Shown here: positions 7,266-15,556 of the stretch, one piece after another
Layout of the letters: each line of letters opens with the position of its first letter
Position numbering within the stretch: position 1 is the first letter of the stretch
DNA from: Spirochaetaceae bacterium
Lineage (GTDB): Bacteria; Spirochaetota; Spirochaetia; Sphaerochaetales; Sphaerochaetaceae
Length of the DNA: 17,971 bases
Assembly: GCA_016649775.1 (NCBI GenBank)
Contig: JAENWY010000018.1
Location: 1-17,971 of the forward strand
Direction of reading: 5' to 3'
Program-made: the position numbers and the translations under genes
The notes under the pieces: model-generated
Database searches by the model: none
Told to the model about the DNA's origin: nothing
The model's input: the letters and a program-made list of their open reading frames with translations, nothing else

Positions 7266-8351
7266 ATGAAAATAGGTATTTTGACAAGTGGTGGTGATTG
7301 CCCTGGATTGAATGCAGTTATTCGTGGTTTCTGTAAATTTGTATTGAATCAAATGGATGATGTTGAGCTAATTGGCATAATAGATGGTTACTATGGTTTG
7401 ATAAATAATGAAACAAGAATATTAAAGAAAGAAGATTTGTCAGGTATCTTAAATGTTGGTGGTACAATTCTTGGTACTTCACGTCAACCTTTTAGTTTAA
7501 TGAAAGATGAGGATAGAAATGGTGTCTCTAAGTTAGATAAAATGAAAGAGACTTATTATAAATTAAATTTAGATTGTCTTGTTACTTTAGGTGGAGCTGG
7601 AACACATAAGACAGCAGGACTATTATCTGCCGAAGGCTTAAATGTCGTGGGTATTCCAAAAACCATTGATAATGATATTTCGGGAACAGATGTAACCTTT
7701 GGTTTTCATAGTGCTGTTGATATTGCAACAGAATGTATAGATAGAATTCATACAACTGCGGCTTCTCATGGAAGGACTATGTTTGTAGAATTAATGGGAA
7801 ACAAAGTAGGTTGGTTAACGCTTTTTGCAGGTATAGCAGGTGGTGCTGATGTAATATTACTCCCAGAATTTCCATATGATCCATCATCTGTAGCAAAATC
7901 AGTTAGAAAAAGAGCTGAAGAAGGTCATGCTTTTAATATTATAGCGATAGCAGAAGGAGCTATGAGTAAATCAGAAAGTAAACTTAAGAAAAGTGAAAGA
8001 ATTGCCTATAGAGGTGGGGAAATTTCATCAACAAAAGCATTAGCTACATATATTGAAAAGAATTGTGGCGTTGAAACTAGAATTGTAGTTCCCGGTCATC
8101 TTCAAAGAGGCGGAAATCCAAGTGCCTACGATAGAATTCTTTCTTCTGAAATGGGTAGCTTTGCAGGTCGTTTAGTATTAGAAAAGAAATATGGTACTAC
8201 TGTAGCTATTAAAGATAATAAGATTACCTTTAATAAATTAAAAGATGTAGCTGGAACTCTAAAATATATTAAAGAAGATAACCAAATGGTTAATATTGCT
8301 AGAGGACTTGGAATTGATATTGGAGATGGTAAAAAATTTCGTCTTAAATAA
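7266..8351 (+). CDS. 6-phosphofructokinase, PPi-type-like subfamily
   Basis: A 361-residue cytoplasmic phosphofructokinase making fructose 1,6-bisphosphate, the committed step of glycolysis. It has GGDCPGLNAVIRG (residues 9-21), the catalytic PKTIDND box (131-137), MGNKVGW (177-183) and the C-terminal PGHLQRGGNPSAYDR substrate loop. Lys132 sits where ATP-dependent enzymes have Gly (E. coli 124) and PPi-dependent enzymes have Lys. The donor-site loop reads GGAGT (109-113): Gly112 at E. coli position 104 is the ATP-type residue, while Ala111 replaces the Asp or Asn expected at position 103. These signals conflict, so the phosphoryl donor (ATP, PPi or both) cannot be called from sequence. The gene is monocistronic with its own promoter and terminator. 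Confidence 0.9.
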   Translation: MKIGILTSGGDCPGLNAVIRGFCKFVLNQMDDVELIGIIDGYYGLINNETRILKKEDLSGILNVGGTILGTSRQPFSLMKDEDRNGVSKLDKMKETYYKLNLDCLVTLGGAGTHKTAGLLSAEGLNVVGIPKTIDNDISGTDVTFGFHSAVDIATECIDRIHTTAASHGRTMFVELMGNKVGWLTLFAGIAGGADVILLPEFPYDPSSVAKSVRKRAEEGHAFNIIAIAEGAMSKSESKLKKSERIAYRGGEISSTKALATYIEKNCGVETRIVVPGHLQRGGNPSAYDRILSSEMGSFAGRLVLEKKYGTTVAIKDNKITFNKLKDVAGTLKYIKEDNQMVNIARGLGIDIGDGKKFRLK

Positions 8352-8371
8352 ATAATTTTACAATTAAATTA

Positions 8372-8411
8372 GGGCTGTTGCAAAAATGATAAAATGCAGT
8401 AGCCTTTTTTA
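8372..8411 (+). terminator. Intrinsic terminator after the phosphofructokinase gene
   Basis: AGGGCTGTTGCA (8372-8383) pairs over 12 positions, three of them G-U, with TGCAGTAGCCTT (8396-8407) around a 12-nt loop. The tract TTTTTT runs to 8411. Confidence 0.88.
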
Positions 8412-8418
8412 GTGAATA

Positions 8419-8463
8419 AAAGAAGGAAGTAAAAATACTTTATTAAGAATTCTACTACCTTCT
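8419..8463 (-). terminator. Probable intrinsic terminator after pepF
   Basis: On the minus strand GAAGG-T-AGTA (8463-8454) pairs with TACT-T-CCTTC (8432-8423), with one mismatch. A short U-run follows at 8422-8419. The loop is long and the U-tract brief, so strength is uncertain. It faces the phosphofructokinase terminator in a convergent arrangement. Confidence 0.55.
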
Positions 8464-8514
8464 ATCTATTATTATGTATAACTAATTTATTGCATCTTTT
8501 TAAATACAAATAAT

Positions 8515-10290
8515 TTAGCCAACAATTGATTCAAATTCATTAAGCATATTTTCAAAATGCTTAATAGCATTATCAATTGGTTGTGGACTTCTCATATCAA
8601 CACCTGCCATCTTTAAAGTATCTATGGGAAATTTACTTCCACCACTTTTCAAGAAGGACATATATTCCTTTAAGTCGTCTTCATTGCCGTTTAATACTTT
8701 TCTGCTTAAAGCAATTGCAGCAGATATACCTGTTGCATATTTATATACATAGTAAGAGGAATAGAAATGGGGAATTCGTAGCCCCTCTAAGTCACTATTT
8801 TCTTCAAGTATAACATCATCTCCAAAATACAATTCAAGAAGTTTTTTATATTCGCCTCTCATAATATCTAGAGTTATTGGTTTTCCTTCTTCAGCTAAAA
8901 CATGCATTGTATGTTCATATTCAGCAAACATTGTTTGTCTAAATAGGGTAGCAAGTACATCATCAATTTGTTTGCCTAAAATATATGCTTTCTCTTTATC
9001 GTCCTTACTCTTTTTTAGTAAATAAGCAGCAAGTAACTGTTCATTAAAGGTTGATGCAACTTCAGCTTCAAATATAGTATAATCAGCATTAAAATAATTG
9101 TTATTCAAATTACTATAATGAGAGTGCATAGAATGTCCGCCTTCATGAATTAAAGTAAAAATATCTCTAAGAGATTCTTCATTGTAATTTAATAAAATAT
9201 AAGGATTGCTAGTGTAAGTACCACTTGAAAAGGCACCAGATTTTTTTCCATCATTTTCATATTTATCTACCCATCTTTCAGTTGTTAAACCATTAATAAG
9301 AGTAGTTCTATATCCCTCGCCTAATGGTTTAATAGCATTAGATATCAAATCAATAGCTTCTTCATAACTGTGGTGAGCTTCATAACCATCAACTAGAGAA
9401 GTATAAACATCATAGTGATGAATTTTATCTTTGCCCATTAATCTAGCACGAAGTTTATAATATCGATGTAGAATAGGGAGTCCCTTATGAACTTCTTTAA
9501 TTAGATTATCATATACTTCTTCATCCACATTATCACTAAATAATTTTCTTCCACGAGTAGATTTATAACCTCTAACGGTTGAACTAAAGATATCTTGCCT
9601 AATTGAGGTTTCATAAACATTTGATAAAGTAAATTTATGATCTGCATAAATTTTATATAATTGGTCATATGCTTGTTTTCTAATATTTTCATCTTTATCT
9701 TTTAAAAATATACCAAAAGTTGATTGAGTTAATGGTTTTCCATTAATTTCACCAAATTTAAAATCTACATTTGTTAAATCACTAAAAATTTTACTAGCCT
9801 TACCACCTACTTCCATTTGTGCCGCTAAAATTTTTTCTTCTTTTTCACTTAGTATATGTTCTTTCTGTCTTTTTAATCTTGAAAGAGTAACACTAATATC
9901 AGTAAAATCAGGATCAGAAATATATTTCTCTAATAATTGATTTTCTATACTTAGTATTTCTGTATCCCAATAGGCCAGTTGTGACAGATATATTGCATAT
10001 ATACTTGAAATTTGAGAAATCATTTTTTGATTTTCTACATTGCTAGAATCTTCTGAGGATTTTAGTTGCGCATAGCCAAATAAACTTTCCAATTTTAAAT
10101 TGGAATTTTTCATCCATTCAAAACCTTTTAATAAGTTTTCTTTGTTTTTAGCTAATAAGCCTTTCCATTTTTCAGCTTCTACAATTTCCTCATTTTTAAA
10201 TTTTTCTAGTGCAGCATAAAAAGCTTTGTCTGTTGCAAATATTTTGGTTAAATCCCAAGTGTCTTTTAAATGGACTTCTGATCTTTTCAT
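8515..10290 (-). CDS. pepF: Oligoendopeptidase F (M3B zinc metallopeptidase)
   Basis: A 591-residue cytoplasmic peptidase of family M3B that cuts short peptides, the usual length for PepF (about 600). The zinc site is HEGGH at residues 382-386 with the downstream glutamate in FEAEVAS (about 408-410), and the family's Tyr-rich C-terminus (FYSSYYVYKYATG) is intact. The N-terminal half is the helical M3 lid domain, starting with the typical VHLKDTWDLTKIF. It follows rdgB with a 2-bp gap; its ribosome-binding site (AAGGAAG) lies within the last codons of rdgB, so translation is probably coupled. With the CstA carrier upstream it fits a peptide-using metabolism, though the link is inference. Confidence 0.95.
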   Translation of the reverse strand: MKRSEVHLKDTWDLTKIFATDKAFYAALEKFKNEEIVEAEKWKGLLAKNKENLLKGFEWMKNSNLKLESLFGYAQLKSSEDSSNVENQKMISQISSIYAIYLSQLAYWDTEILSIENQLLEKYISDPDFTDISVTLSRLKRQKEHILSEKEEKILAAQMEVGGKASKIFSDLTNVDFKFGEINGKPLTQSTFGIFLKDKDENIRKQAYDQLYKIYADHKFTLSNVYETSIRQDIFSSTVRGYKSTRGRKLFSDNVDEEVYDNLIKEVHKGLPILHRYYKLRARLMGKDKIHHYDVYTSLVDGYEAHHSYEEAIDLISNAIKPLGEGYRTTLINGLTTERWVDKYENDGKKSGAFSSGTYTSNPYILLNYNEESLRDIFTLIHEGGHSMHSHYSNLNNNYFNADYTIFEAEVASTFNEQLLAAYLLKKSKDDKEKAYILGKQIDDVLATLFRQTMFAEYEHTMHVLAEEGKPITLDIMRGEYKKLLELYFGDDVILEENSDLEGLRIPHFYSSYYVYKYATGISAAIALSRKVLNGNEDDLKEYMSFLKSGGSKFPIDTLKMAGVDMRSPQPIDNAIKHFENMLNEFESIVG

Positions 10291-10292
10291 TA

Positions 10293-10883
10293 TTATATTT
10301 CTTCCTTCATGTTTTTTAATAATTTATTCATAGTTCTTGCTGCTTTGCCTCTATGACTGTATTTTCCTTTTTCACTTTGAGTTAATTCCGCTGCAGTAGC
10401 GCCTACTTCATCAATATAAAATACAGGATCATAACCAAATCCGCCACCTTTGGTTTGCTTTTCTGTAATATGACCTTTTACTTCTTCTGTAACAGTGTAG
10501 AATTGATTCGGGGAAAAATATGCAACAAGAGAACAGACAAAACTAGCTGATCTATCTTTAATGCCAGCCATATTTTTCAATAAATATTCATTCCTTTCAC
10601 TACTTTCTAGTATTCGGCCAAATTCTTTTGAACCATAACGAGCAGTCTTTACACCAGGTTTTCCGTCAAATGCTTTAATACAAAGTCCTGAATCATCGGC
10701 AAGTATTGGAGTGCCATTATTCTCTTTATAGAGAGCTTCAGCTTTAATTAATGCATTTTCTACAAAGGTTGATGCATTTTCATCAACCTCTACCATATTC
10801 GCCTCGAGTATTTCTACATCTGGCATTAAGAGTTTTAACTCTTCTAATTTATGCTTATTTGAACTTGCTAAAATAAATTTCAT
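10293..10883 (-). CDS. rdgB: Non-canonical purine NTP pyrophosphatase (RdgB/HAM1)
   Basis: A 196-residue ITPase that hydrolyses dITP, ITP and XTP to monophosphates, keeping deaminated purines out of nucleic acids. Motifs in order: SSNKHKLEE (7-15), the phosphate-binding start; LADDSGL (61-67) with the catalytic acidic pair; KGGGFGYDPVF, the base-specificity loop; and SHRGKA near the C-terminus. Length is normal for the family. It is the first gene of a unit with pepF. A TTGCAT/TATATT promoter lies so close to ATG 10883 that the message may be leaderless; no ribosome-binding site is visible. Confidence 0.95.
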   Translation of the reverse strand: MKFILASSNKHKLEELKLLMPDVEILEANMVEVDENASTFVENALIKAEALYKENNGTPILADDSGLCIKAFDGKPGVKTARYGSKEFGRILESSERNEYLLKNMAGIKDRSASFVCSLVAYFSPNQFYTVTEEVKGHITEKQTKGGGFGYDPVFYIDEVGATAAELTQSEKGKYSHRGKAARTMNKLLKNMKEEI

Positions 10884-10889
10884 ATAAAA

Positions 10890-10918
10890 AATATACTCAA
10901 AAGCTATTTAAAATGCAA
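10890..10918 (-). promoter_or_regulatory. Possible promoter of rdgB-pepF
   Basis: On the minus strand TTGCAT (10918-10913) and TATATT (10895-10890) are exactly 17 bp apart. The -10 box ends only 6 nt before the rdgB ATG, so transcription would begin at or next to the start codon. Confidence 0.35.
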
Positions 10919-10993
10919 GGAATTTAAATACTTTATTAAGTTGTTAAACATAAAAATAGAAATTCTTACTCTTGAACTTATACAATTTAAAAT

Positions 10994-12106
10994 TTAAAAA
11001 TAATCACCATTATTATCAAGTTCTAAACATTCTTTCAAAGTTATTTTAGCGTATAAGATTGAGGAAGAAATTGTTCCATTTTTGATATTTAATGCTTTTG
11101 CTAAAGTTCTTTGACTAATATGTTTATTATTGAGTCTATTTATTTCTTCTAAAGCTAGTTTATATGATTTTTTTCGTCTGTCAATTTTTTCTTGTAGGTC
11201 TTCTATTTTTCTATAATTTTTTTCTATTTTTTTCCATGCAGATAATTCAAGTATTCTCATCATTTGTTTAGAGGCCTTATTCCTTTCTTTATTTAAATGA
11301 TCACTAGCTTTAATAAATAAAAGTCTTGATGCTGATAATAATTGTAACATTAATTCACTGTTCACACTGAATAGTTTTGAACACTCAGCAATGTAATAAT
11401 CTATAATTAAATCAGGGAAAATCATAATAAAAATTAAAATTCTTTTTCTAATTGTTTTATTACCCATTTTTTCATAAAGTCTATCCATATATCCAATGTT
11501 AAACGGCTCAGTTATTATATTATGTGAAAGAATGATTGAATTAAAGTCCTTGTTTAATTGTTCATTAGCCATATTTTCAATGGCTGTGTATGCTGTAAAT
11601 TTTCCATAGTGTGGAGTATCTTCACTGACAGTATCATAATATTTAGGTATATAAAAAGCTTGATTTTCATCTACTGATTCTAAAAAACAATCTTCACTAC
11701 TAGCTTTGTAGTAATAATAAGTTTGTTCTTTAACAAATAGTGCAGTACTATAGGTTTTTTTTCTTATACTAAAATATTTTGTCCATTTCCAAATTAGTGT
11801 ATTAATAAAAGTCGTATAATTACTTTTCGATTTATCATATATCTCTATGAACGAAGGAATTTTTTCAACATAATCACAGTAAAATTCTCCAATGTGTTCT
11901 TCACTTATTAATTTGTATTTGATTGGTAATTGATAAAGTATTATTTTTGAATATTCTAATATCCTATAATAATTTATATCATATTTGTCCCCTTTTAACT
12001 CTTTTGCAATTTGATTAATTTGTTTCTTACTTTTGTTAATATATTGTGTATTCATTTTTCTATTTGGATTAAAATCCACCTCCATGAATAACATTGCATA
12101 TCCCAT
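10994..12106 (-). CDS. Hypothetical protein with sigma-factor-like layout
   Basis: A 370-residue basic, lysine/tyrosine/isoleucine-rich cytoplasmic protein that I do not recognise. Residues about 70-112 (EEHIGEFYCDYVEKIPSFIE through WKWTKYFS) have the spacing of a sigma-70 region 2 helix, including the 'Y..S...F..Y/F.....W' pattern. A charged coiled coil (about 294-328) precedes a C-terminal helix-turn-helix-like stretch (HISQRTLAKALNIKNGTISS, 329-348). This could be a divergent sigma or DNA-binding regulator, but no strong motif proves it. Start is uncertain: ATG at 12106, 12085 or 12055 are all possible and none has a well-placed ribosome-binding site (a GGAGG overlaps the second). It lies 110 bp upstream of rdgB on the same strand. 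Confidence 0.62.
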   Translation of the reverse strand: MGYAMLFMEVDFNPNRKMNTQYINKSKKQINQIAKELKGDKYDINYYRILEYSKIILYQLPIKYKLISEEHIGEFYCDYVEKIPSFIEIYDKSKSNYTTFINTLIWKWTKYFSIRKKTYSTALFVKEQTYYYYKASSEDCFLESVDENQAFYIPKYYDTVSEDTPHYGKFTAYTAIENMANEQLNKDFNSIILSHNIITEPFNIGYMDRLYEKMGNKTIRKRILIFIMIFPDLIIDYYIAECSKLFSVNSELMLQLLSASRLLFIKASDHLNKERNKASKQMMRILELSAWKKIEKNYRKIEDLQEKIDRRKKSYKLALEEINRLNNKHISQRTLAKALNIKNGTISSSILYAKITLKECLELDNNGDYF

Positions 12107-12587
12107 GCCAAAAAAATGAATGAAGAAAGCCTTTAATATTTAGTAAAAAAGTTATGACCGAAGTGGTTCTACAAGTTATAAAGTTTTTCTACATTTTGTT
12201 TTGTATATGTCCAATATTTATATATTAATAATTATTACAATTATGTATTATGACAAGAGCTTTGAAAAAAAAGAGATAAAAACTAGTGCTTTTGTGCATT
12301 TGATTACCATAATATAGTAATGCATAAATAATAGAATATTAAGCCAAGATTAATTAATAAAAGAATTAATATTAATTTATGATTAATAAATGGAAATTAA
12401 AATATATGAAAAAAATTGATTTTACAAATTTATATTTTAATTAGTATACAAAAATTCGCGTTTGTAAATTGCTTTGTCTCGAATTTACAATCGAAGTGCA
12501 ACGAGAGTAAAAAGCAAGAAGTGGAGCATATTGAAACAAGGTGTATAATAGAGATTATCAAGATTCTATTATTACATAGAGTTGAAT
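12107..12587. other. Gene-free stretch upstream of the hypothetical gene
   Basis: About 480 bp, very AT-rich. The leftward half (12107-12420) shows no gene, terminator or repeat I can support. The rightward half carries the inverted repeats at 12421-12490 and the probable left end of the decayed insertion. A small rightward open frame at 12416-12610 lacks a ribosome-binding site and codon character and is not called. Confidence 0.55.
12421..12490. repeat. Overlapping inverted repeats near the insertion remnant
   Basis: TTGTAAATT (12462-12470) and AATTTACAA (12482-12490) form a perfect 9-bp dyad with an 11-bp loop. The left arm can instead pair with TTTACAAA at 12421-12428, giving two mutually exclusive hairpins. 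Confidence 0.5.
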
Positions 12588-13184
12588 ATGAAGCAGTACA
12601 AAAATATTAACATTTCAGAGGAAGAAATAAATCTACGATTAGTAGAGAATTGTAAAGTAACACTTCAAATGATAGCCCGTATTCGCTTATAAAACCAAAG
12701 ATGAAATATAGTTATTATTAATAATTTAGAAGAAAGGTCTAAAGAAGCTAACGATAGATTGATTGGTTTACGGATATATTGAAGCAGACACTATTTTAAG
12801 GAAACCTACAGAGTCTTGTATGGTTACTTTGTTAGATAGAACTACTCGTTATTTATTAGAAGGAAATACCTGTAGAAAGGCCTCAGGACCTGGCACAAAT
12901 AAGATAATTGAAATTTACTAACAGGACTACCAGAAGGTTTGCTAAAAACTATAAATCCCCATAGGGGTAATGAATTTTCCTTACATGCTTATGTAACTGA
13001 ATGGCTTGATGGTATTCGATTTTATTTTCCTTTCCTAACCGCAACAGGGGAGAGAGGAACAAATGAGAATACAAATGGATTACTCGGGGAGTATATTCCC
13101 AAGAAAGCTGATATTAACGGTTATACTGTTGATGAACTTATCTGCTGATGTTATTTAACCCTGTTTTACGTGGCTTTACAATTT
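12482..13184 (+). mobile_element. Decayed IS30-family insertion sequence
   Basis: The IS30 transposase relic (12588-13184) is flanked by a degenerate inverted-repeat pair: the minus-strand reading of about 12490-12503 (CGTTGCACTTCGATT) and CGTGGCTTTACAATT at 13169-13183 match at 10 of 15 positions. As in other IS30 elements, the last transposase codons (VALQ) fall inside the right repeat. The remnant is about 0.7 kb where intact elements exceed 1 kb, so internal DNA has been lost. No target duplication could be identified and the exact ends are uncertain. Confidence 0.55.
12588..13184 (+). pseudogene. IS30-family transposase relic
   Basis: Pieces of one transposase survive in order. MKQYKNINISEEE (from ATG 12588) begins the helix-turn-helix part and stops at TAA 12690. 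ERSKEANDR follows near 12735. GYIEADTI with the first catalytic Asp (12787-12789) is in another frame, running to RTTRYLLEG and a TAA at 12919. After a second frameshift, LTGLPEGLLKTINPHRGNEF leads to WLDGIRFYF and GERGTNENTNGLL with the catalytic Glu (13065-13067). A TGA stands at 13146, and VALQF closes the relic. The second catalytic Asp of the usual TPDRG box is His (CAT, 12960-12962). With two frameshifts, several stops and deletions it cannot make active transposase. Confidence 0.9.
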
Positions 13185-13190
13185 AAGGGT

Positions 13191-13220
13191 AAAAAAAATC
13201 CCTTAAAATAAGAGATTTTT
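13191..13220 (-). terminator. Intrinsic terminator after nrnA
   Basis: On the minus strand AAAAATC-T-CTTA (13220-13209) pairs with TAAG-G-GATTTTT (13205-13194) around a 3-nt loop, with one mismatch. A U-run follows at 13198-13191. It ends the clpP-clpX-nrnA unit and abuts the insertion remnant. Confidence 0.8.
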
Positions 13221-13243
13221 AATATTGATTACATATTATTAAT

Positions 13244-14227
13244 TTATTTATTTGAATAAGCTTTGGCAATGTCTTTAGTAACCTTATCAACTATTTCTTG
13301 ATAATTACCTTCAATTGTAGCACCGGAAGCTTTGATATGTCCTCCGCCACCATAAGTAAGTGCAAATGCGCTTACATTGAAATTACTATTATAGTTAACT
13401 CTTAGTCCAAGGACAACTTTACCTTCAAGCTCTTTAAATACACATACAGCTTTAACATTTTCGACACTCATAATTTGGGAGTAATAAGAGTCACTTGGAC
13501 ACTCTCCGTTATCTGAAAGTCTAAAATAAGATAAAGCTACCTCATCATTACAAACAAAAGAAGTTCTATCAATTAAGAGACTAGTGTTTTTTAAGTATAG
13601 GAAAGGTTTTCCACCACTCATTAGTGCATTAGTTTCTGAAGGACTTGCTCCTTTTTCAATTAAATCTGCAACTTCTCTTAAAGCAATTCCATTGTGTGGA
13701 GGAATAAATTTGAAGAAACCACTATCAGTTGCAAATCCAAAGAATAATTGGGAAGCAACTTCAAGTGTTATTTCAATATTTAGTGTATCATACAATTTTT
13801 TAACAATTAAAGTTGTAGATATAGATGCTGGGAAAATATAACTAAATTCCCATCCCTGGCTCAAAGAAGTTGGATGATGATCTAAAACAACAGTTTTTAA
13901 ATTTTTTACTTGGTTTTTAAAATCACCAATTCTGTTAAGTTCACCGCAATCTACTAAAATAAGTAGTGGGCTATTAGATAACATTTCATCAGTTAATTTT
14001 TTTTCAAATAAATGTTCAACAATTTTAGTTTCTTCTCTTTCAAAAGGACCTTCGTTTGCAAGAATTACTTCTTTACACCCTAGTGCTCTCATAAGATGAC
14101 CCATAGCTAATTGACTGTTATAACAATCCCCATCAGGTTTTGTGTGTCCGGTGATAATTACTTTGGAAGTGGATTTTAAAACTTTAAGTAATTTTTCTGA
14201 GAAAGGGGGGTAGGAAAATTTGTTCAT
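13244..14227 (-). CDS. nrnA: DHH/DHHA1 phosphoesterase (NrnA-like)
   Basis: A 327-residue manganese phosphoesterase of the DHH-DHHA1 superfamily. The metal-site motifs are GHTKPDGD (27-34), LVDCGEL (91-97) and VLDHHPTS (114-121), and the DHHA1 substrate motif is GGGGHIKASG near the C-terminus. NrnA-type enzymes clear 2-5 nt RNA oligonucleotides and pAp, while relatives cleave cyclic dinucleotides or pApA. This short form without membrane or PAS domains fits NrnA rather than GdpP. Its ATG overlaps the clpX stop by one base (TAATG), so translation is likely coupled. Exact substrate is uncertain. Confidence 0.88.
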   Translation of the reverse strand: MNKFSYPPFSEKLLKVLKSTSKVIITGHTKPDGDCYNSQLAMGHLMRALGCKEVILANEGPFEREETKIVEHLFEKKLTDEMLSNSPLLILVDCGELNRIGDFKNQVKNLKTVVLDHHPTSLSQGWEFSYIFPASISTTLIVKKLYDTLNIEITLEVASQLFFGFATDSGFFKFIPPHNGIALREVADLIEKGASPSETNALMSGGKPFLYLKNTSLLIDRTSFVCNDEVALSYFRLSDNGECPSDSYYSQIMSVENVKAVCVFKELEGKVVLGLRVNYNSNFNVSAFALTYGGGGHIKASGATIEGNYQEIVDKVTKDIAKAYSNK

Positions 14228-15555
14228 TAACCAGTAATCTCCATCTTGTTTAAATCTTCAAGCATTAATATACCATTTTCAGAATAAACCTTTGGAGAAA
14301 CACCTTTTGTAACACATTCAGCTGATATAACAACTTTTTTAGCACCTTCAAGTGAAGGAATATCATACATGATAGTGATCATTAGCTTTTCAACAATAGA
14401 TCTTAATCCTCTAGCACCAGTTTTTTGTGAAACTGCTTTTTTAGCTATAGCCTTAATTGCTTCGTCTTCAAATTCAAGATCAATATCTTCTAGTTTCATA
14501 GATATTATATATTGTTTAATAATTGAGTTTTTAGGTTCACCAACAATTCTCACTAAATCTTCTTCAGTTAAGTGATTTAATGAAACGTGTATAGGTAAAC
14601 GACCAATAAATTCAGGTATCAAACCAAATTTAACTAAATCATCTGGTAATAATTTTTTGTAAAGTTTTGATAAATCTTTTTCTTCTTTTGAAATAATTGT
14701 TGCACCAAAGCCCATTGGTTGAGTTGTAACTCTTTTTTCAATAACTTTATCAAGACCAACAAAAGCACCACCACAAATGAATAGAATATCTTTTGTATCA
14801 ATTTTTAACATTTCTTGGTTTGGATGTTTACGACCACCTTGAGGAGGTACTGATGCAACGGTTCCTTCTATTATCTTTAGAAGAGCTTGTTGAACACCTT
14901 CGCCACTAACATCACGAGTTATAGAAACATTTTCACCTTTTTTAGCAATTTTATCAATTTCATCTAAAAAGATAATACCATGTTCTGCTTTCTCAATATC
15001 ATTATTTGCATTTTGAATTAATTTAAGTAATATATTTTCGACATCTTCACCGACATACCCCGCCTCAGTTAATGTAGTTGCATCTGCAATAGCAAATGGT
15101 ACATTTAGCTTTTTAGCAAGTGTCTGCGCTAATAAAGTTTTACCAGTACCAGTTGGACCAATCATTAGAATGTTGGATTTATCTAATTCAACACCTTCTT
15201 CTTTGATTTTATCTTGGAACTTGACTCTCTTGTAGTGATTATATACTGCAACAGATAATACTCTCTTAGCATCCTCTTGTCCAATTACATATTCATCTAA
15301 ATAAGCTTTCAATTCTCTAGGTTTTGGAATACTTCCATCATCTCCAAAAATTGAATCTCCATCTAAATCAATAGTTGAATTTTCACTAGGATTAGAAGAA
15401 GGATAACCTGCAATCATGTAATAGCATTTTTCTACACATTCATCACATATTGCAACACTACCGTGTTTAGCTGTTATAAGTTGTTTACAATCATCTGCGG
15501 CTTTACCACAGAATGAACAATTATTTGCTTTTGGTGGTTTAGTACCGAATGCCAT
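14227..15555 (-). CDS. clpX: ATP-dependent Clp protease ATP-binding subunit ClpX
   Basis: A 442-residue AAA+ unfoldase that recognises substrates and feeds them to ClpP. The N-terminal zinc domain has Cys13, Cys16, Cys37 and Cys40. Walker A is GPTGTGKT (133-140), the pore loop GYVGE starts at 166, Walker B is IIFLDE (194-199), the RKH loop is at 242-244, and sensor 2 lies in GARGLRSIVEKL. The ClpP-docking loop reads MGFGA (281-285) in place of the common IGFGA, a conservative change. The start follows clpP by one base, and its ribosome-binding site (AGGAGA) is made by the final clpP codons. Full length and normal. Confidence 0.97.
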   Translation of the reverse strand: MAFGTKPPKANNCSFCGKAADDCKQLITAKHGSVAICDECVEKCYYMIAGYPSSNPSENSTIDLDGDSIFGDDGSIPKPRELKAYLDEYVIGQEDAKRVLSVAVYNHYKRVKFQDKIKEEGVELDKSNILMIGPTGTGKTLLAQTLAKKLNVPFAIADATTLTEAGYVGEDVENILLKLIQNANNDIEKAEHGIIFLDEIDKIAKKGENVSITRDVSGEGVQQALLKIIEGTVASVPPQGGRKHPNQEMLKIDTKDILFICGGAFVGLDKVIEKRVTTQPMGFGATIISKEEKDLSKLYKKLLPDDLVKFGLIPEFIGRLPIHVSLNHLTEEDLVRIVGEPKNSIIKQYIISMKLEDIDLEFEDEAIKAIAKKAVSQKTGARGLRSIVEKLMITIMYDIPSLEGAKKVVISAECVTKGVSPKVYSENGILMLEDLNKMEITG

Positions 15556-15556
15556 A

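Noticed and set aside
8372..8384. GGGCTGTTGCAAAA resembles the terminal repeat of some IS6/IS5-type elements
   Set aside because: It is the left arm of a 12-bp hairpin with a U-tract directly after the phosphofructokinase gene, and no transposase is near it.
12416..12610. Possible 64-residue gene
   Set aside because: No ribosome-binding site, no recognisable family, and it overlaps the end of the insertion remnant.
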